From positions 2,046,001-2,110,000 of the forward strand of contig OY970334.1 in the NCBI GenBank assembly GCA_963717445.1: a stretch of 64,000 bases of DNA. The letters run 5' to 3'. This stretch comes from JAGVPT01 sp963717445. Lineage in GTDB: Bacteria; Bacteroidota; Ignavibacteria; UBA10030; UBA8401. The translations under genes and the position numbers were made by a program. The notes under the pieces were generated by a model, which ran no database searches, was not told the DNA's origin, and saw only the letters and a program-made list of their open reading frames with translations. Shown here in pieces: positions 52,926 to 62,301 of this stretch (position 1 is the first letter of the stretch; each line of letters opens with the position of its first letter).

Positions 52926-55064
52926 GTGAGAATTACATGTTCGTTCAATAAAGTGATTATTCTTATTTCTGGAATCTGCTGGGCTCAGGTAAGCGCACAG
53001 ACAATTTCCTGGTCGAATATTGATGGACCTTATTCCGGTTCGATACAGGTTCTTACGGTAGATACATTTGGGAACATTTTTACTTCGACTTCCGCAGGAA
53101 TGTACCGCTCAACCGACGCTGGCGAAAACTGGCAGGCGCTGGGACTTAGTTTCGAATTCGGCGTATCGTTTCTTGTTGCAGATTCCGCTGATAATGTTTA
53201 TGCAGGGATTGGTGCAGAGGGGCTGTATGAGTCTACGGATAACGGTACCTCATGGGCAAAGTCGAGTCTGACGGGTAATGTAAACTCGGCGGCAGTTTTA
53301 TCGGGGAATAGAATCTGCATCGGCGGTCTCCAGACAGTTTCGATTTCCAGCGACGGCGGAAAATCCTGGTCTGCATCGCAAGTAACAACCGACTCCAGGA
53401 TAGATGTATTATCAGTCGCTGAAGATAATTCAGGAAACTTGTACGCCGGTCTCATAGCTTACCAGCCGCGCCCTCCAGCCCCTTCTTATGGCGGAGGAAT
53501 TTATATCTCTTCCGACAGCGGCAAGACGTGGGGGTTTTATGGGATGGAAACGACCTCGGTTGCATCAATAACAGTGAACAAGCAAGGCAAGGTTTTCATT
53601 TTAGAACCTCCAACAAGCGCCAAGGAACTTGGCATCATCTGGTCCCTAGCTCCAACAAGCAGTACATGGACAGAAGATGTTTCAGGCATCCCATACTGGG
53701 TGAACAGCCTTCAGACATTATTTACGGATAACGTAGGAGAAGCGGCCGTCGTTACAGACATGGGCATTTTTGTTTATGATTATTCTACTTCAAGCTGGAA
53801 AAGTGTCACCCCCGCCATATCGTTATCATCCATCACATCGGCCATCTACAATCCCAACGGAACAAGCTACGCAGGAACGTCAACGGATGGTGTGTTTTCT
53901 TTGAGAAATTCTTCATCGGCTTGGGTTCAATGCGGTATTGTCCCGGCATCCATAACGTCAATTGGCTTCGATGGCTCGGGTAATCTTTTTGCCGGCACCG
54001 GTGATGGAGTTTTTGAACAAAGTCTGCAGGGCTGGCTGAGAGTAAGTAACGGTTTAAGCCGTTCGATGGTGTATCAACTTTACTTTTCGGCATCGAGCAA
54101 AAGACTCTATGCATCAACTGAGGAAGGATTGTCGTATTTGCCCGATAGCGGAAATTACTGGACTCCTCTTACTAAGGTTGGGACGTACGATCTTCTGGAA
54201 TCTCCTGACAGTAATGATTATGCCGGTACAGCCGGAGGGATTCTCAAAGCTGTAGATGGACAAGATATCTGGAACATTGTGCAGACAATCGGTATCCCCA
54301 TTACGAACATTTATTGCCTCGCTGCGGATTCCATAAACGATCTCTTTGCCGGCACATCCTACGACGGTATTTTCATAAGTACAGATGGCGGTACTTTCTG
54401 GACACAAGGAGGCATCTCTTCCCCACTCATCTTTTGCTCAGTGAAAACGATCGGGGTAGATCATCATGGGAGAATCTTTGCAGGAACCGATACCGCCGGT
54501 GCTTATTATTCGGACGACCAGGGAGCAAACTGGAACGGCATTCCATCCATCACTGGAAAAAGTATCACCTGCTTTCTTGTCAATAATCCTTCAATGTACT
54601 TCGCCGGAACTTCGGATCACGGGGCATTCGTATCGACGGACGGAGGGGTGAACTGGTATTCGGCGGATAACGGACTGACGGACTCCACCATCATCTCGGT
54701 CAATGTCGATCAACAAGGTCATTTCTATGCAGGAACGGAGAATGGTTTGTTCATGAGCACCGGTACCCCAACCCGCGTCGATGGTAAGAACGAAGCTCCT
54801 TCTTCGTTCTCTTTGTTTCAGAATTATCCGAATCCGTTTAACCCGGCCACAGTTATCAGATATCAATTATCAGTGAACAGTCTGGTGACCTTAAAAGTGT
54901 ACGATGTATTGGGAAGAGTTGTAAAAACACTAATCGAAGAACGTCAGGCGCCAGGTACACACTCAATAACTTTCGACGCAAGCAGTTTATCAAGCGGTGT
55001 CTATCTCTACAGACTTGCTGCCGGAAATTTTGTCGATGCGAAAAAAATGATTCTTCTTAAATGA
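52926..55064 (+). CDS. Secreted beta-propeller protein (BNR/sortilin-like) with T9SS sorting domain
   Basis: 712 residues from a GTG start, 30 bp after queF; no ATG gives a signal peptide in frame (VIILISGICWAQVSAQ). About ten repeats of the form LFAGTxDGxFxSTDGGxxWxxxG cover residues 30-610; these are the YCF48/sortilin-like propeller blades with Asp-box (STDGGTFW) turns. The C-terminus is a type IX sorting domain (QNYPNPFNPATVIRY, VYDVLGRVVKTLI, SGVYLYRLAAG, KKMILLK). It should be a surface or secreted protein. Its stop overlaps the DUF4249 gene start as ATGA. Confidence 0.88.
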   Translation: MRITCSFNKVIILISGICWAQVSAQTISWSNIDGPYSGSIQVLTVDTFGNIFTSTSAGMYRSTDAGENWQALGLSFEFGVSFLVADSADNVYAGIGAEGLYESTDNGTSWAKSSLTGNVNSAAVLSGNRICIGGLQTVSISSDGGKSWSASQVTTDSRIDVLSVAEDNSGNLYAGLIAYQPRPPAPSYGGGIYISSDSGKTWGFYGMETTSVASITVNKQGKVFILEPPTSAKELGIIWSLAPTSSTWTEDVSGIPYWVNSLQTLFTDNVGEAAVVTDMGIFVYDYSTSSWKSVTPAISLSSITSAIYNPNGTSYAGTSTDGVFSLRNSSSAWVQCGIVPASITSIGFDGSGNLFAGTGDGVFEQSLQGWLRVSNGLSRSMVYQLYFSASSKRLYASTEEGLSYLPDSGNYWTPLTKVGTYDLLESPDSNDYAGTAGGILKAVDGQDIWNIVQTIGIPITNIYCLAADSINDLFAGTSYDGIFISTDGGTFWTQGGISSPLIFCSVKTIGVDHHGRIFAGTDTAGAYYSDDQGANWNGIPSITGKSITCFLVNNPSMYFAGTSDHGAFVSTDGGVNWYSADNGLTDSTIISVNVDQQGHFYAGTENGLFMSTGTPTRVDGKNEAPSSFSLFQNYPNPFNPATVIRYQLSVNSLVTLKVYDVLGRVVKTLIEERQAPGTHSITFDASSLSSGVYLYRLAAGNFVDAKKMILLK

Positions 55065-56005
55065 TTGATAAATCTTTTCACCTGGATTTTAAATTCCTTT
55101 TACAAAGGTCTATTTTTTTTAGCACCTTTTTTCTCTTTTCTATTATCTCTTTCAACTGCAACCAGCCATTCCAACCGGAAGTGCAATACACGCCGGAGCT
55201 GAATGTGTACTCAGTATTGTTTGCCGATGCTCATGGCGTGTACGTAAGGGTGACACCAGTCGTCGAGTCCCCGTCCGACGTGTCGCAGCCGGTTCATGGT
55301 GCCACCGTCAAATTGATTGGAACGGGGCCTACCGATTCAGCTGCCCAAATCGTAACGTTGACAGATACCACAGCGCTCGTTGACGGCGATTCAGCGTCGT
55401 TCTATTATGCGCCGGTTCATATTGTTCCGGGTGGATCGTATTCGGTTTCTGTCGCGCGGGATGGGTACCCTCCCGTATCAGCCTTCGCACAAATTCCCTC
55501 GGGTTACGCGACGATCCCCGATCAGGATACGTATTCACTTCTCCAGAATCCGAAACATTTAAAGGATGACCTAAGCCTGACCGTGAATCTTTCCGGGTTA
55601 AGTAGTGCGATGTTCGTTCAAATGCTCGTTGAATGCCGAGGGCTGGACTACTCCGGAAATCTTACCGTGGCTTTCTACAATGTCATTCCCATAGATTCGT
55701 TGAACCCGTTCACGGAACTGCCGGCAACGACGTTTCAATTGACTGTTGACACGACTGAGTATAAAAACGCATTCGCGCTCGCCAGCCAACATGCTGATAG
55801 CCTGAAGCTCTTCCACCTTTACGTCGATGTCATCGTAACTCAAATAGACGACAACCTGTACAGGTATTTTATCACCTCCACCCACACGGCTACCCCCCTT
55901 CTCATGAGAACCGACAAAATTATTTTCACGAACATTTTTAACAACGCGGGGACGGGCATCGTCGCAGGGGCATCCATCGACACGACAAGGATTTTTTTGT
56001 ATTGA
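55061..56005 (+). CDS. DUF4249-family lipoprotein
   Basis: 314 residues. A long N-terminal segment ends in a lipobox-like SFNC near residue 33. The mature part has the DUF4249 pattern: LNVYSVLFADAHGVYVRVTPV, VHGATVKLIGTG, YYAPVHIVPGGSYSVSVARDGYPPVSAFAQIP. The family is found in Bacteroidota next to TonB receptors with a carboxypeptidase-like domain, as here. Its function is not known; it is likely a surface or periplasmic partner of the receptor. It overlaps its neighbours by 4 bp on each side, so the three genes form a tight operon. Confidence 0.85.
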   Translation: MIDKSFHLDFKFLLQRSIFFSTFFLFSIISFNCNQPFQPEVQYTPELNVYSVLFADAHGVYVRVTPVVESPSDVSQPVHGATVKLIGTGPTDSAAQIVTLTDTTALVDGDSASFYYAPVHIVPGGSYSVSVARDGYPPVSAFAQIPSGYATIPDQDTYSLLQNPKHLKDDLSLTVNLSGLSSAMFVQMLVECRGLDYSGNLTVAFYNVIPIDSLNPFTELPATTFQLTVDTTEYKNAFALASQHADSLKLFHLYVDVIVTQIDDNLYRYFITSTHTATPLLMRTDKIIFTNIFNNAGTGIVAGASIDTTRIFLY

Positions 56006-58227
56006 AATCATTCTGCACGGTAACCATTCTACTGATCGCCTCATCCCTTTTCGCACAGGATAAGACTGTCACGATCACGGGTTCGGTCGTCGACAGCGCA
56101 AGCGGCGAGCGGATACCGTACGCGTCGATCTCTGTGGTCGGGACAACTTCCGGCACAGTCGCGGATGTGAACGGTTACTATATATTGCGGTATGTAGTTC
56201 CCCATGAGACACGTTTGCGTGCATCTGCAATCGGGTATCAAAGCAAAGAATTTGGCGTAGAGTTCAAGGGGGAGCAGAGTATCGTCATGATTTTGAAAAT
56301 TCCGGAATCACCGATGGCACTCCCTACGGTCGAGGTAATAGCAAAAACTCTCCCGGCTACCGCAGGCAGCACGATTATAACGCCCAGTCAACTCCAAAAT
56401 AGTGTGGGAATGTTTAGGAATGACGTCGTTCAATATGTCACACAGCTCCCGGGAGTCGTCACCACCAGCGGAATATCGAGCCAGTATTACGTGAGGGGGG
56501 GCGGTCCGGATGAGAACCTTGTATTGCTGGACCAGATGCAAATATACAATGTGTCTCATGCGTTCGGGTTGTTAAGTTTTGTCGACCCAATGATTGTGAA
56601 GGTTGCCGATTTTAGCGTCGGCGGCTTCCAGGCCGAGTACGGCGGCAGGTTATCGTCCGTCTTTGATATCCAAACGGTTGATGGGGATAAGAATGAATTT
56701 AGGGCGAAGGGTAACCTGGATTTGATCTCAACCGATGCCCTGTTAACCGGGCCGCTTTTTTTCGATGGAAACAGCAGCTTTGTAGCTTTCTACCGGCGCC
56801 CGCTCTTTCAAAATGCGCTCCAGAAATTCTATTCCCTCGGTTTACCGTTCGATTATGACGACGGTTTTGCGAAAGCCACGATCGATTTTTCCGGCCAAGG
56901 GCATCTCAGTGCCGAATTCTTAACGAGTGCCGACCGCATACGGCAGCAAAGTATGACTGAACCGGATTTCACGTGGAGCAATAATTCGGGTGCAGTTTCC
57001 GGAAGCTTTATCGTCGGAGATCAATTCGATTTGAAATTTTCAATTTCCTATTCTACATATCGCGCGGAACAACTCCCGAAGCAATCGCAGGATTTGGGTT
57101 ATCAACTGGACCAGATCTCTACCCCCTCGCTGTACAGCGATATGACGGCGTACACTTCATCAAGAGATCAGTTCGATCTCGGGCTCCTTTTTACCTTTCC
57201 CACTTATAACTACACCTTTACCAATAAGTATGGAAGCACGATTCAAGAATACGTTCCGGAAATAGAGCCGCAGGTATGGACAAAATACATGTTCAATCCT
57301 CAAGGCAAGTTTTCTTTTGAAATTGGCTTGCGTGCCGATCTTCAAAGAACGTTCCAGTGGCTTTCCAGTGCGGCAGGCGGTTACCTGCCGGAACCCAGGC
57401 TTACTCTTTCTTACAAACCCGCAGAGACGGTTGCCCTCTACACAAACTTCGGAATGTATCATCAAAACGTCATGGATTTGAATGATGAAAATCTCGTGTT
57501 CACTCCGTTTGACGTTATTGCTCCTCTTCCTGAAAACAATGGAGACGAGGAATCGAATCAATATGTCCTGGGATGCAAGCTGGAACCGGATAACTTGACT
57601 TCGGTTAAAGTGGAGATTTACTATAAAAGCCTCAACAATCTTGCGGCGGTCAATCTGGATAAAGTTTATGATTGGGAGCCTGATTTTATCTTCGGATCGG
57701 GAAATGCGTATGGCGCGGATGTCAGTTTCAAATATGACGCAGGCGAAAATTTATACCTTCAGGTGGGATATTCTTACAGCAGAACGACACGGACGTTCAA
57801 CGGCATAACATATTTCCCCCGCTATGATGTACGTGATCTATTGAATATTTCTTCGGGCTTTCAACCGGTAAAAAATCTTTGGGTAAGGGGGCGATTGAAA
57901 CTGACGAGCGGTTTGCCGTACACTCCTATTAACGGATACTTCGGCGTGATCCAAGTCGATCCCAACAATCCGCAAGCGTACACCAATCAGGCGTTATACC
58001 CTCAGGCCCTTTTCGGCAAAGTGAATTCAGCGCGTCTTCCGGGGTATCAGAGTTTCGACCTCAGTGCATCGTATGACCTGAATATGAACTGGACGCAGCT
58101 CAATATCCAGGGGACATTGATCAATGTCTTTGATAAGAAAAATGTTTTTTACATCAACAATGTCACCGGCAACGTCGTGTACCAATTGCCGACAGTATTC
58201 AATTTTTCTCTGGGATGGAGTTTTTAA
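56002..58227 (+). CDS. TonB-dependent receptor with carboxypeptidase-like domain, DUF4249 partner
   Basis: 741 residues from a TTG start that overlaps the upstream stop (TTGA). Signal peptide ASSLFAQ, then the carboxypeptidase-like domain (TVTITGSVVDSASGERIPYASISVVGTTSGTVADVNGYYILRYV) and plug (LPGVVTTSGISSQYYVRGGGPDENLVLLDQMQIYNVSHAFGLLSF, GGFQAEYGGRLSSVFDI), then a barrel ending FNFSLGWSF. The PDENLVLLDxxxIYNxxHxFG plug is that of receptors paired with DUF4249. The transported compound is unknown. No ATG start is available nearby. Confidence 0.9.
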   Translation: MKSFCTVTILLIASSLFAQDKTVTITGSVVDSASGERIPYASISVVGTTSGTVADVNGYYILRYVVPHETRLRASAIGYQSKEFGVEFKGEQSIVMILKIPESPMALPTVEVIAKTLPATAGSTIITPSQLQNSVGMFRNDVVQYVTQLPGVVTTSGISSQYYVRGGGPDENLVLLDQMQIYNVSHAFGLLSFVDPMIVKVADFSVGGFQAEYGGRLSSVFDIQTVDGDKNEFRAKGNLDLISTDALLTGPLFFDGNSSFVAFYRRPLFQNALQKFYSLGLPFDYDDGFAKATIDFSGQGHLSAEFLTSADRIRQQSMTEPDFTWSNNSGAVSGSFIVGDQFDLKFSISYSTYRAEQLPKQSQDLGYQLDQISTPSLYSDMTAYTSSRDQFDLGLLFTFPTYNYTFTNKYGSTIQEYVPEIEPQVWTKYMFNPQGKFSFEIGLRADLQRTFQWLSSAAGGYLPEPRLTLSYKPAETVALYTNFGMYHQNVMDLNDENLVFTPFDVIAPLPENNGDEESNQYVLGCKLEPDNLTSVKVEIYYKSLNNLAAVNLDKVYDWEPDFIFGSGNAYGADVSFKYDAGENLYLQVGYSYSRTTRTFNGITYFPRYDVRDLLNISSGFQPVKNLWVRGRLKLTSGLPYTPINGYFGVIQVDPNNPQAYTNQALYPQALFGKVNSARLPGYQSFDLSASYDLNMNWTQLNIQGTLINVFDKKNVFYINNVTGNVVYQLPTVFNFSLGWSF

Positions 58228-58518
58228 ATTTCGCAGGCGAAGAGAGCGTAATGTCCGAGGCGAATAGTGCTTTTTGCAAAAGCTGTAAGATCCCATATTA
58301 CACAGTTTTTGTTTTTCATCGTGTAACCTGTATTTAACCGGTCGCTTGCAGAGATAGAGCACCACATGTCAGAGCTGGTATTTCTACAAGAAAGCCCGGC
58401 GAAACAAAAGTTTTTTGTTCGATGTTACAGTTAAAAAATAGTACCTTTAAAAAAATTATCCCGTTGAGCGTAAAACTCTTTTTCGCATATGTTATATGCA
58501 GTTGTTTTGTGTCCGTAG

Positions 58519-58551
58519 CTCCACGAGTCTACGAATCGTAGACTCGTGGAG
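58519..58551. repeat. Perfect 33-bp palindrome
   Basis: CTCCACGAGTCTACGA and TCGTAGACTCGTGGAG (16 bp each) around a single A at 58535. It lies in the 496-bp gap 58228-58723, in which I see no gene, and touches a tRNA-like fragment. Confidence 0.9.
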
Positions 58552-58572
58552 GTAGAGCACCAGCCTTCTAAA
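58551..58572 (+). other. tRNA-like fragment (D-arm 3' side to anticodon loop)
   Basis: GGTAGAGCACCAGCCTTCTA matches the bacterial tRNA stretch from the D-loop GG through the anticodon loop (stem CCAGC, loop CTTCTAA, anticodon position TCT). GTCCGTAGCTC (58511-58521) could be the 5' side. The expected 3' anticodon stem and T-arm are absent, so it is not a working tRNA. The resemblance stops at the anticodon loop. Confidence 0.4.
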
Positions 58573-58723
58573 ATCGTTAGAGCGAATAAAAAATACTTTA
58601 ATAGAACGTTTCATTCTTGTTTCTCTTTAGCATTCGTGAGTAATCAAGATAAAATCTCAAAGAATTCTTTGAATAGTGGTTTAGCAATCTCATTTTTTTC
58701 CAACTCGTTAAAAAAATATCAAA

Positions 58724-60988
58724 CTAATTTTGCGAAACCATTAAACTCCTCTGCAGCCTGATATCGGCGGAAGAGCTGCCCACCATTATCTTAAACTCTC
58801 CCGGTTCAACAACTCGTTTCATCTCCCTATTCCACAGTGATAACTGTTCAGGTCCAACTTCAAAAATAACCTCTCCCGTTTCTCCGGGCTTCAAGGTAAT
58901 CCGGCTAAAGCCTTTCAAAGCAATAATCGATGTAGTGACACTACTTATCTCATCACGAACGTATAATTGAGCAACTTCAGTACCTTCAACCTCGCCTGTA
59001 TTTGTGATCTTCACAGTGATTCTTGCTGTCCCAGTAACCGGTATTGTCGATGGCGATATCTGTAAATTGGTATATTTGAAAGTAGTATAACTGAGTCCAA
59101 GACCAAATGGGAATAGTGGTGTGTCAGCCTCGTCAACATAAACGTGTCTTGATGTCGGTTTGTGATCATAGTAGAATGGAATCTGACCCACAGAGCGCGG
59201 GAACGTAACAGGTAATTTACCGGAAGGATTTACATTTCCCAGCAAGACGTCGGCAATAGCAAGCCCCCCTTTTTCTCCAGAGTACCAGGTTTCAATTATT
59301 GAAGGAATATTCTCAGCAACCCAATTAATTGTCAAAGGCCTACCGTTAAATAAAACCATTGCAACAGGCTTTCCTGTATGATGGAGTGTCTTAATAAGAT
59401 TCATCTGTAAATCATCCAGATCAAGATGAGCTCTGTCATGACCTTCGCCATCAATTTTGTCATCTTCTCCCAAAACCACAATTGCCATGTCTGATCTCTT
59501 TACTAAATCTTCAGCTTCTCTTAAATAAGCTGCAGATAAACTGGCAGAATCAGGAGCGTAACCCGGCGCATAACTGATTTGCATTGTTTTTCCTGCTCTC
59601 TTTTTTAAACCATCCAGAATAGAAATACCTTTCGCTTCATCATTTGTGTAGTCTCCCATATACCTACTTGCAGCCAGAGGACCAACGATGGCAATAGATT
59701 TTACATCTTTCTTTATGGGAAGTATTCCATTTTCATTTTTCAGAAGACAAATGCCTTCTTCTGCTGCTTTCAACGCTAACGCCTGGTGCTCTTCATTATG
59801 AAATACTTTTGAAACTAATGTTGTGTCAACATATGGATGATCAAAAAGACCCAATAAGAATTTCACCCTTAAGATATCCCCAACAGCTCTGTTCAAATCA
59901 TCTTCCGAAAGCATTTTCGTGTCAATAGCTTTTACCATCGCTTTTTTAAAGCCCTGATGGTCGAAATCATAAAATTGCATATTCAGACCAGCCTTAAACG
60001 CTTGTGCGAGGGCATCGCTGGTATCTGCAGCTACTTTATGATCATCTAATGTCATGCGGACTGCACCAAGGTCCGACAATACAAATCCTTTAAATCCCCA
60101 CTCTTTGCGCAACACATCAGTAAGCAGCCATTTATTATCTACACATGGAATTCCGTCAAGTTCGTGATAAGCGGCCATAATTCCCATAGCACCGCCATCG
60201 CGTACAGCCTTTTCAAACACATATAAGAAAGTGGAACGAGCTTCCCGTTCACCGATACTGACGGGTGATGTATTGCTACCAGCTTCGGGTATGCTATGTA
60301 CAGCAAAATGTTTAGGCTCTGCAATAACTGCATCATCACGATCAAGTGAAGCCCCCTGAAGTCCTCTCACCATAGCAACTCCGTTTAGCGCTGCCAGACA
60401 GGGATCTTCACCGTAAGTTTCTTCTACTCTTCCCCAGCGAGGATCGCGTGCTAGACCAAGCACCGGCCCTAAAATCATATCAACACCATGAGCCCGGGTC
60501 TCTGCAGCTATTGCCTTTCCTACCTTACGTACTAAAGCAGTGTCCCACGCTGATGCTAATTCAAGCGGGACAGGAAATGATGTACTTCCAAGTCCGCAAT
60601 AACCATGCAGCCCCTCTTCTATAAACAGAACAGGAATACCGAGACGGGTTTTCTCCAGAGCATACTTTTGTATTTCATTTCCAATCTCAGCCCGGATTGG
60701 ATAAAAATCGTGTATCGATCCTATTCCGGTCTTTCCGATCACTTCTTCAACCTTCTCTTCAGAATAAGAAGCCGCTTCATGGCCCCCCATATCTGCTACT
60801 TCTTTCCCCCAGTACATATCAAGCTGTTGAATTTTTTCGTCAACGGTCATTCGACCAAGTAGGTCATGAACTCTTTCTTCAACAGGTAAACTGGCATCCT
60901 GGTACGGATATTTGCTTTGCTTGGTCGTTCCTCCATAGGAAAATACGGCAAACACAATTATCAAAAAGTACGTAACGTTAATCTTCAC
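58724..60988 (-). CDS. GH3 family beta-glycosidase, exported
   Basis: 754 residues with a signal peptide (VFAVFSYGG). The first domain has LPVEERVHDLLGRMTVDEKIQQL, LGLARDPRWGRVEETYGEDP, KHFAVHS and GFVLSDLGAVRM, with the nucleophile Asp of SDL. The second domain has ICLLKNENGILPIKKDVKSIAIVGP and the acid/base region VVLGEDDKIDGEGHDRAHLDLD. A C-terminal FN3-like domain closes it (TVKITNTGEVEGTEVAQLYVRD). It is of the periplasmic beta-glucosidase/xylosidase type; the exact sugar is not fixed by these motifs. It lies in the AT-rich right block with an oxidoreductase and an unknown protein on the same strand. Confidence 0.93.
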   Translation of the reverse strand: MKINVTYFLIIVFAVFSYGGTTKQSKYPYQDASLPVEERVHDLLGRMTVDEKIQQLDMYWGKEVADMGGHEAASYSEEKVEEVIGKTGIGSIHDFYPIRAEIGNEIQKYALEKTRLGIPVLFIEEGLHGYCGLGSTSFPVPLELASAWDTALVRKVGKAIAAETRAHGVDMILGPVLGLARDPRWGRVEETYGEDPCLAALNGVAMVRGLQGASLDRDDAVIAEPKHFAVHSIPEAGSNTSPVSIGEREARSTFLYVFEKAVRDGGAMGIMAAYHELDGIPCVDNKWLLTDVLRKEWGFKGFVLSDLGAVRMTLDDHKVAADTSDALAQAFKAGLNMQFYDFDHQGFKKAMVKAIDTKMLSEDDLNRAVGDILRVKFLLGLFDHPYVDTTLVSKVFHNEEHQALALKAAEEGICLLKNENGILPIKKDVKSIAIVGPLAASRYMGDYTNDEAKGISILDGLKKRAGKTMQISYAPGYAPDSASLSAAYLREAEDLVKRSDMAIVVLGEDDKIDGEGHDRAHLDLDDLQMNLIKTLHHTGKPVAMVLFNGRPLTINWVAENIPSIIETWYSGEKGGLAIADVLLGNVNPSGKLPVTFPRSVGQIPFYYDHKPTSRHVYVDEADTPLFPFGLGLSYTTFKYTNLQISPSTIPVTGTARITVKITNTGEVEGTEVAQLYVRDEISSVTTSIIALKGFSRITLKPGETGEVIFEVGPEQLSLWNREMKRVVEPGEFKIMVGSSSADIRLQRSLMVSQN

Positions 60989-61073
60989 TTGTGAGGCCTA
61001 TATTAGATTGTTAAGTTGATTAATGAGTTTTGACTTTTTAAATAACTGAGACGCTTTAAATTATTTTCAAATG

Positions 61074-62218
61074 TTACCTATCAAACTTGACCGTTCTACC
61101 TGTTTCCGCTGATATCTTAGCTGCTTCGAGAATCTTGATTACTAAAACGTTGTTTTCAAGGGAGTATAAACCGTACTCAGGCACTTTTATTTTCCCATTT
61201 AAAACATCGGCGAAATAAGAAAATGGATCCTCATCTACTTGAACATCTTTTGAAGTGACCTGTATGGTTCTTTCCGCACTCATATTTCTGTTTCTCAAAT
61301 GCATTGTGCTATTATCTACATCGATGATATAGCCGGAGACACCATATATTTCCATATCCTTCCTGTTAAAAGGCCAGTTCCATGACGGCATTAATACGCA
61401 TTGTGCATCGGGATAATCAACAATAACAGTTGCATCATCGTCTACTTTCGGATAAACATCAGGCTTAAACTGCCGGGTAACGGCGGTTACAGAAACAGGC
61501 TCCTCCCCCTTCTGCAGACATGTCATTAAATTTGCCCCATAACAACCAAAATCAAATAATGCACCAGCGCCATTCTGAACAGGATCCGTAAGCCAATCCA
61601 GGAATTCCTTGTTTACATTAATCTCTTTCGGCCCTGGTGTCCATCATGAATGATTACTTTTCGCACGTTTCCAACGAAATCACTGTCATTGACTAGCTGA
61701 ATTGATTTTGCGGTGCTTGGATACCAAGAAGTTTCATAGTCAGTGAGTAAATGAATATGATACTTCTTGGCCAGCTCCTCCATCCTCTCTGCATACTTGA
61801 CGGTCGTTGCCAATGGTTTTTCAACCATCACATTTATTCCACGAGGCGCACAAGATTCTACAACAGATGTATGTTCCAGAATAGAACCGAAAGCTACAAC
61901 GGCTTCAGGTTTTACTGCATCCAGCATCTTATCCAGATTATCGTAAATCAGCTTCGGATCGAAATCGTATTTTTTAGCGTACCGTAAAGCCATTTCACGA
62001 TTAGGCTCATAGATTCCAACCAAAATGAAGTCTGATTTGTTTTTTCTTCCAAAGAAGAATGCAATATGGCTGTGCGTCATTCCTGCTACGGCTAAACGTA
62101 TTGGTTTTTGACTGGAGGTTTGTGCCTGCAATTCTGCAAAAGCAATTATAAAGATGAAAAAATAGATCAAAAGTTTATTAAAAAATCTCATGATAATCTT
62201 GTTATTAAAGTTTTCCAT
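61074..62218 (-). pseudogene. Exported Gfo/Idh/MocA-family oxidoreductase, broken by a frameshift
   Basis: The start at 62218 has GGAGGT eight bases before it. A Sec-type signal (FAELQAQ) precedes the nucleotide-binding domain: RLAVAGMTHSHIAFFFGR (GMTHSH in place of the usual GxGxxG), IYEPNREMALRYAKKY and the catalytic MVEKPLATT. Near 61629-61636 the frame changes: one frame reads HDGHQGRKRLM and stops, while the next reads PKEINVNKEFLDWLTDPVQN and continues into GALFDFGCYGANLMTCLQKG and the C-terminal domain to 61074. One missing base explains it. It could be a recent mutation or a sequence error. Export by Sec rather than Tat is unusual for this family. Confidence 0.85.
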
Positions 62219-62301
62219 AATACATTCACCTCCGTTGCTTTGCGACACAGCTTTTCAATCGATCACAAAAAGATTTCTACAAATATCTTGATTTCCCACA
62301 A

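Noticed and set aside
58546..58761. 71-codon frame on the plus strand
   Set aside because: It starts in the palindrome, crosses the tRNA-like fragment and overlaps the 3' end of the GH3 gene; no ribosome site or domain.
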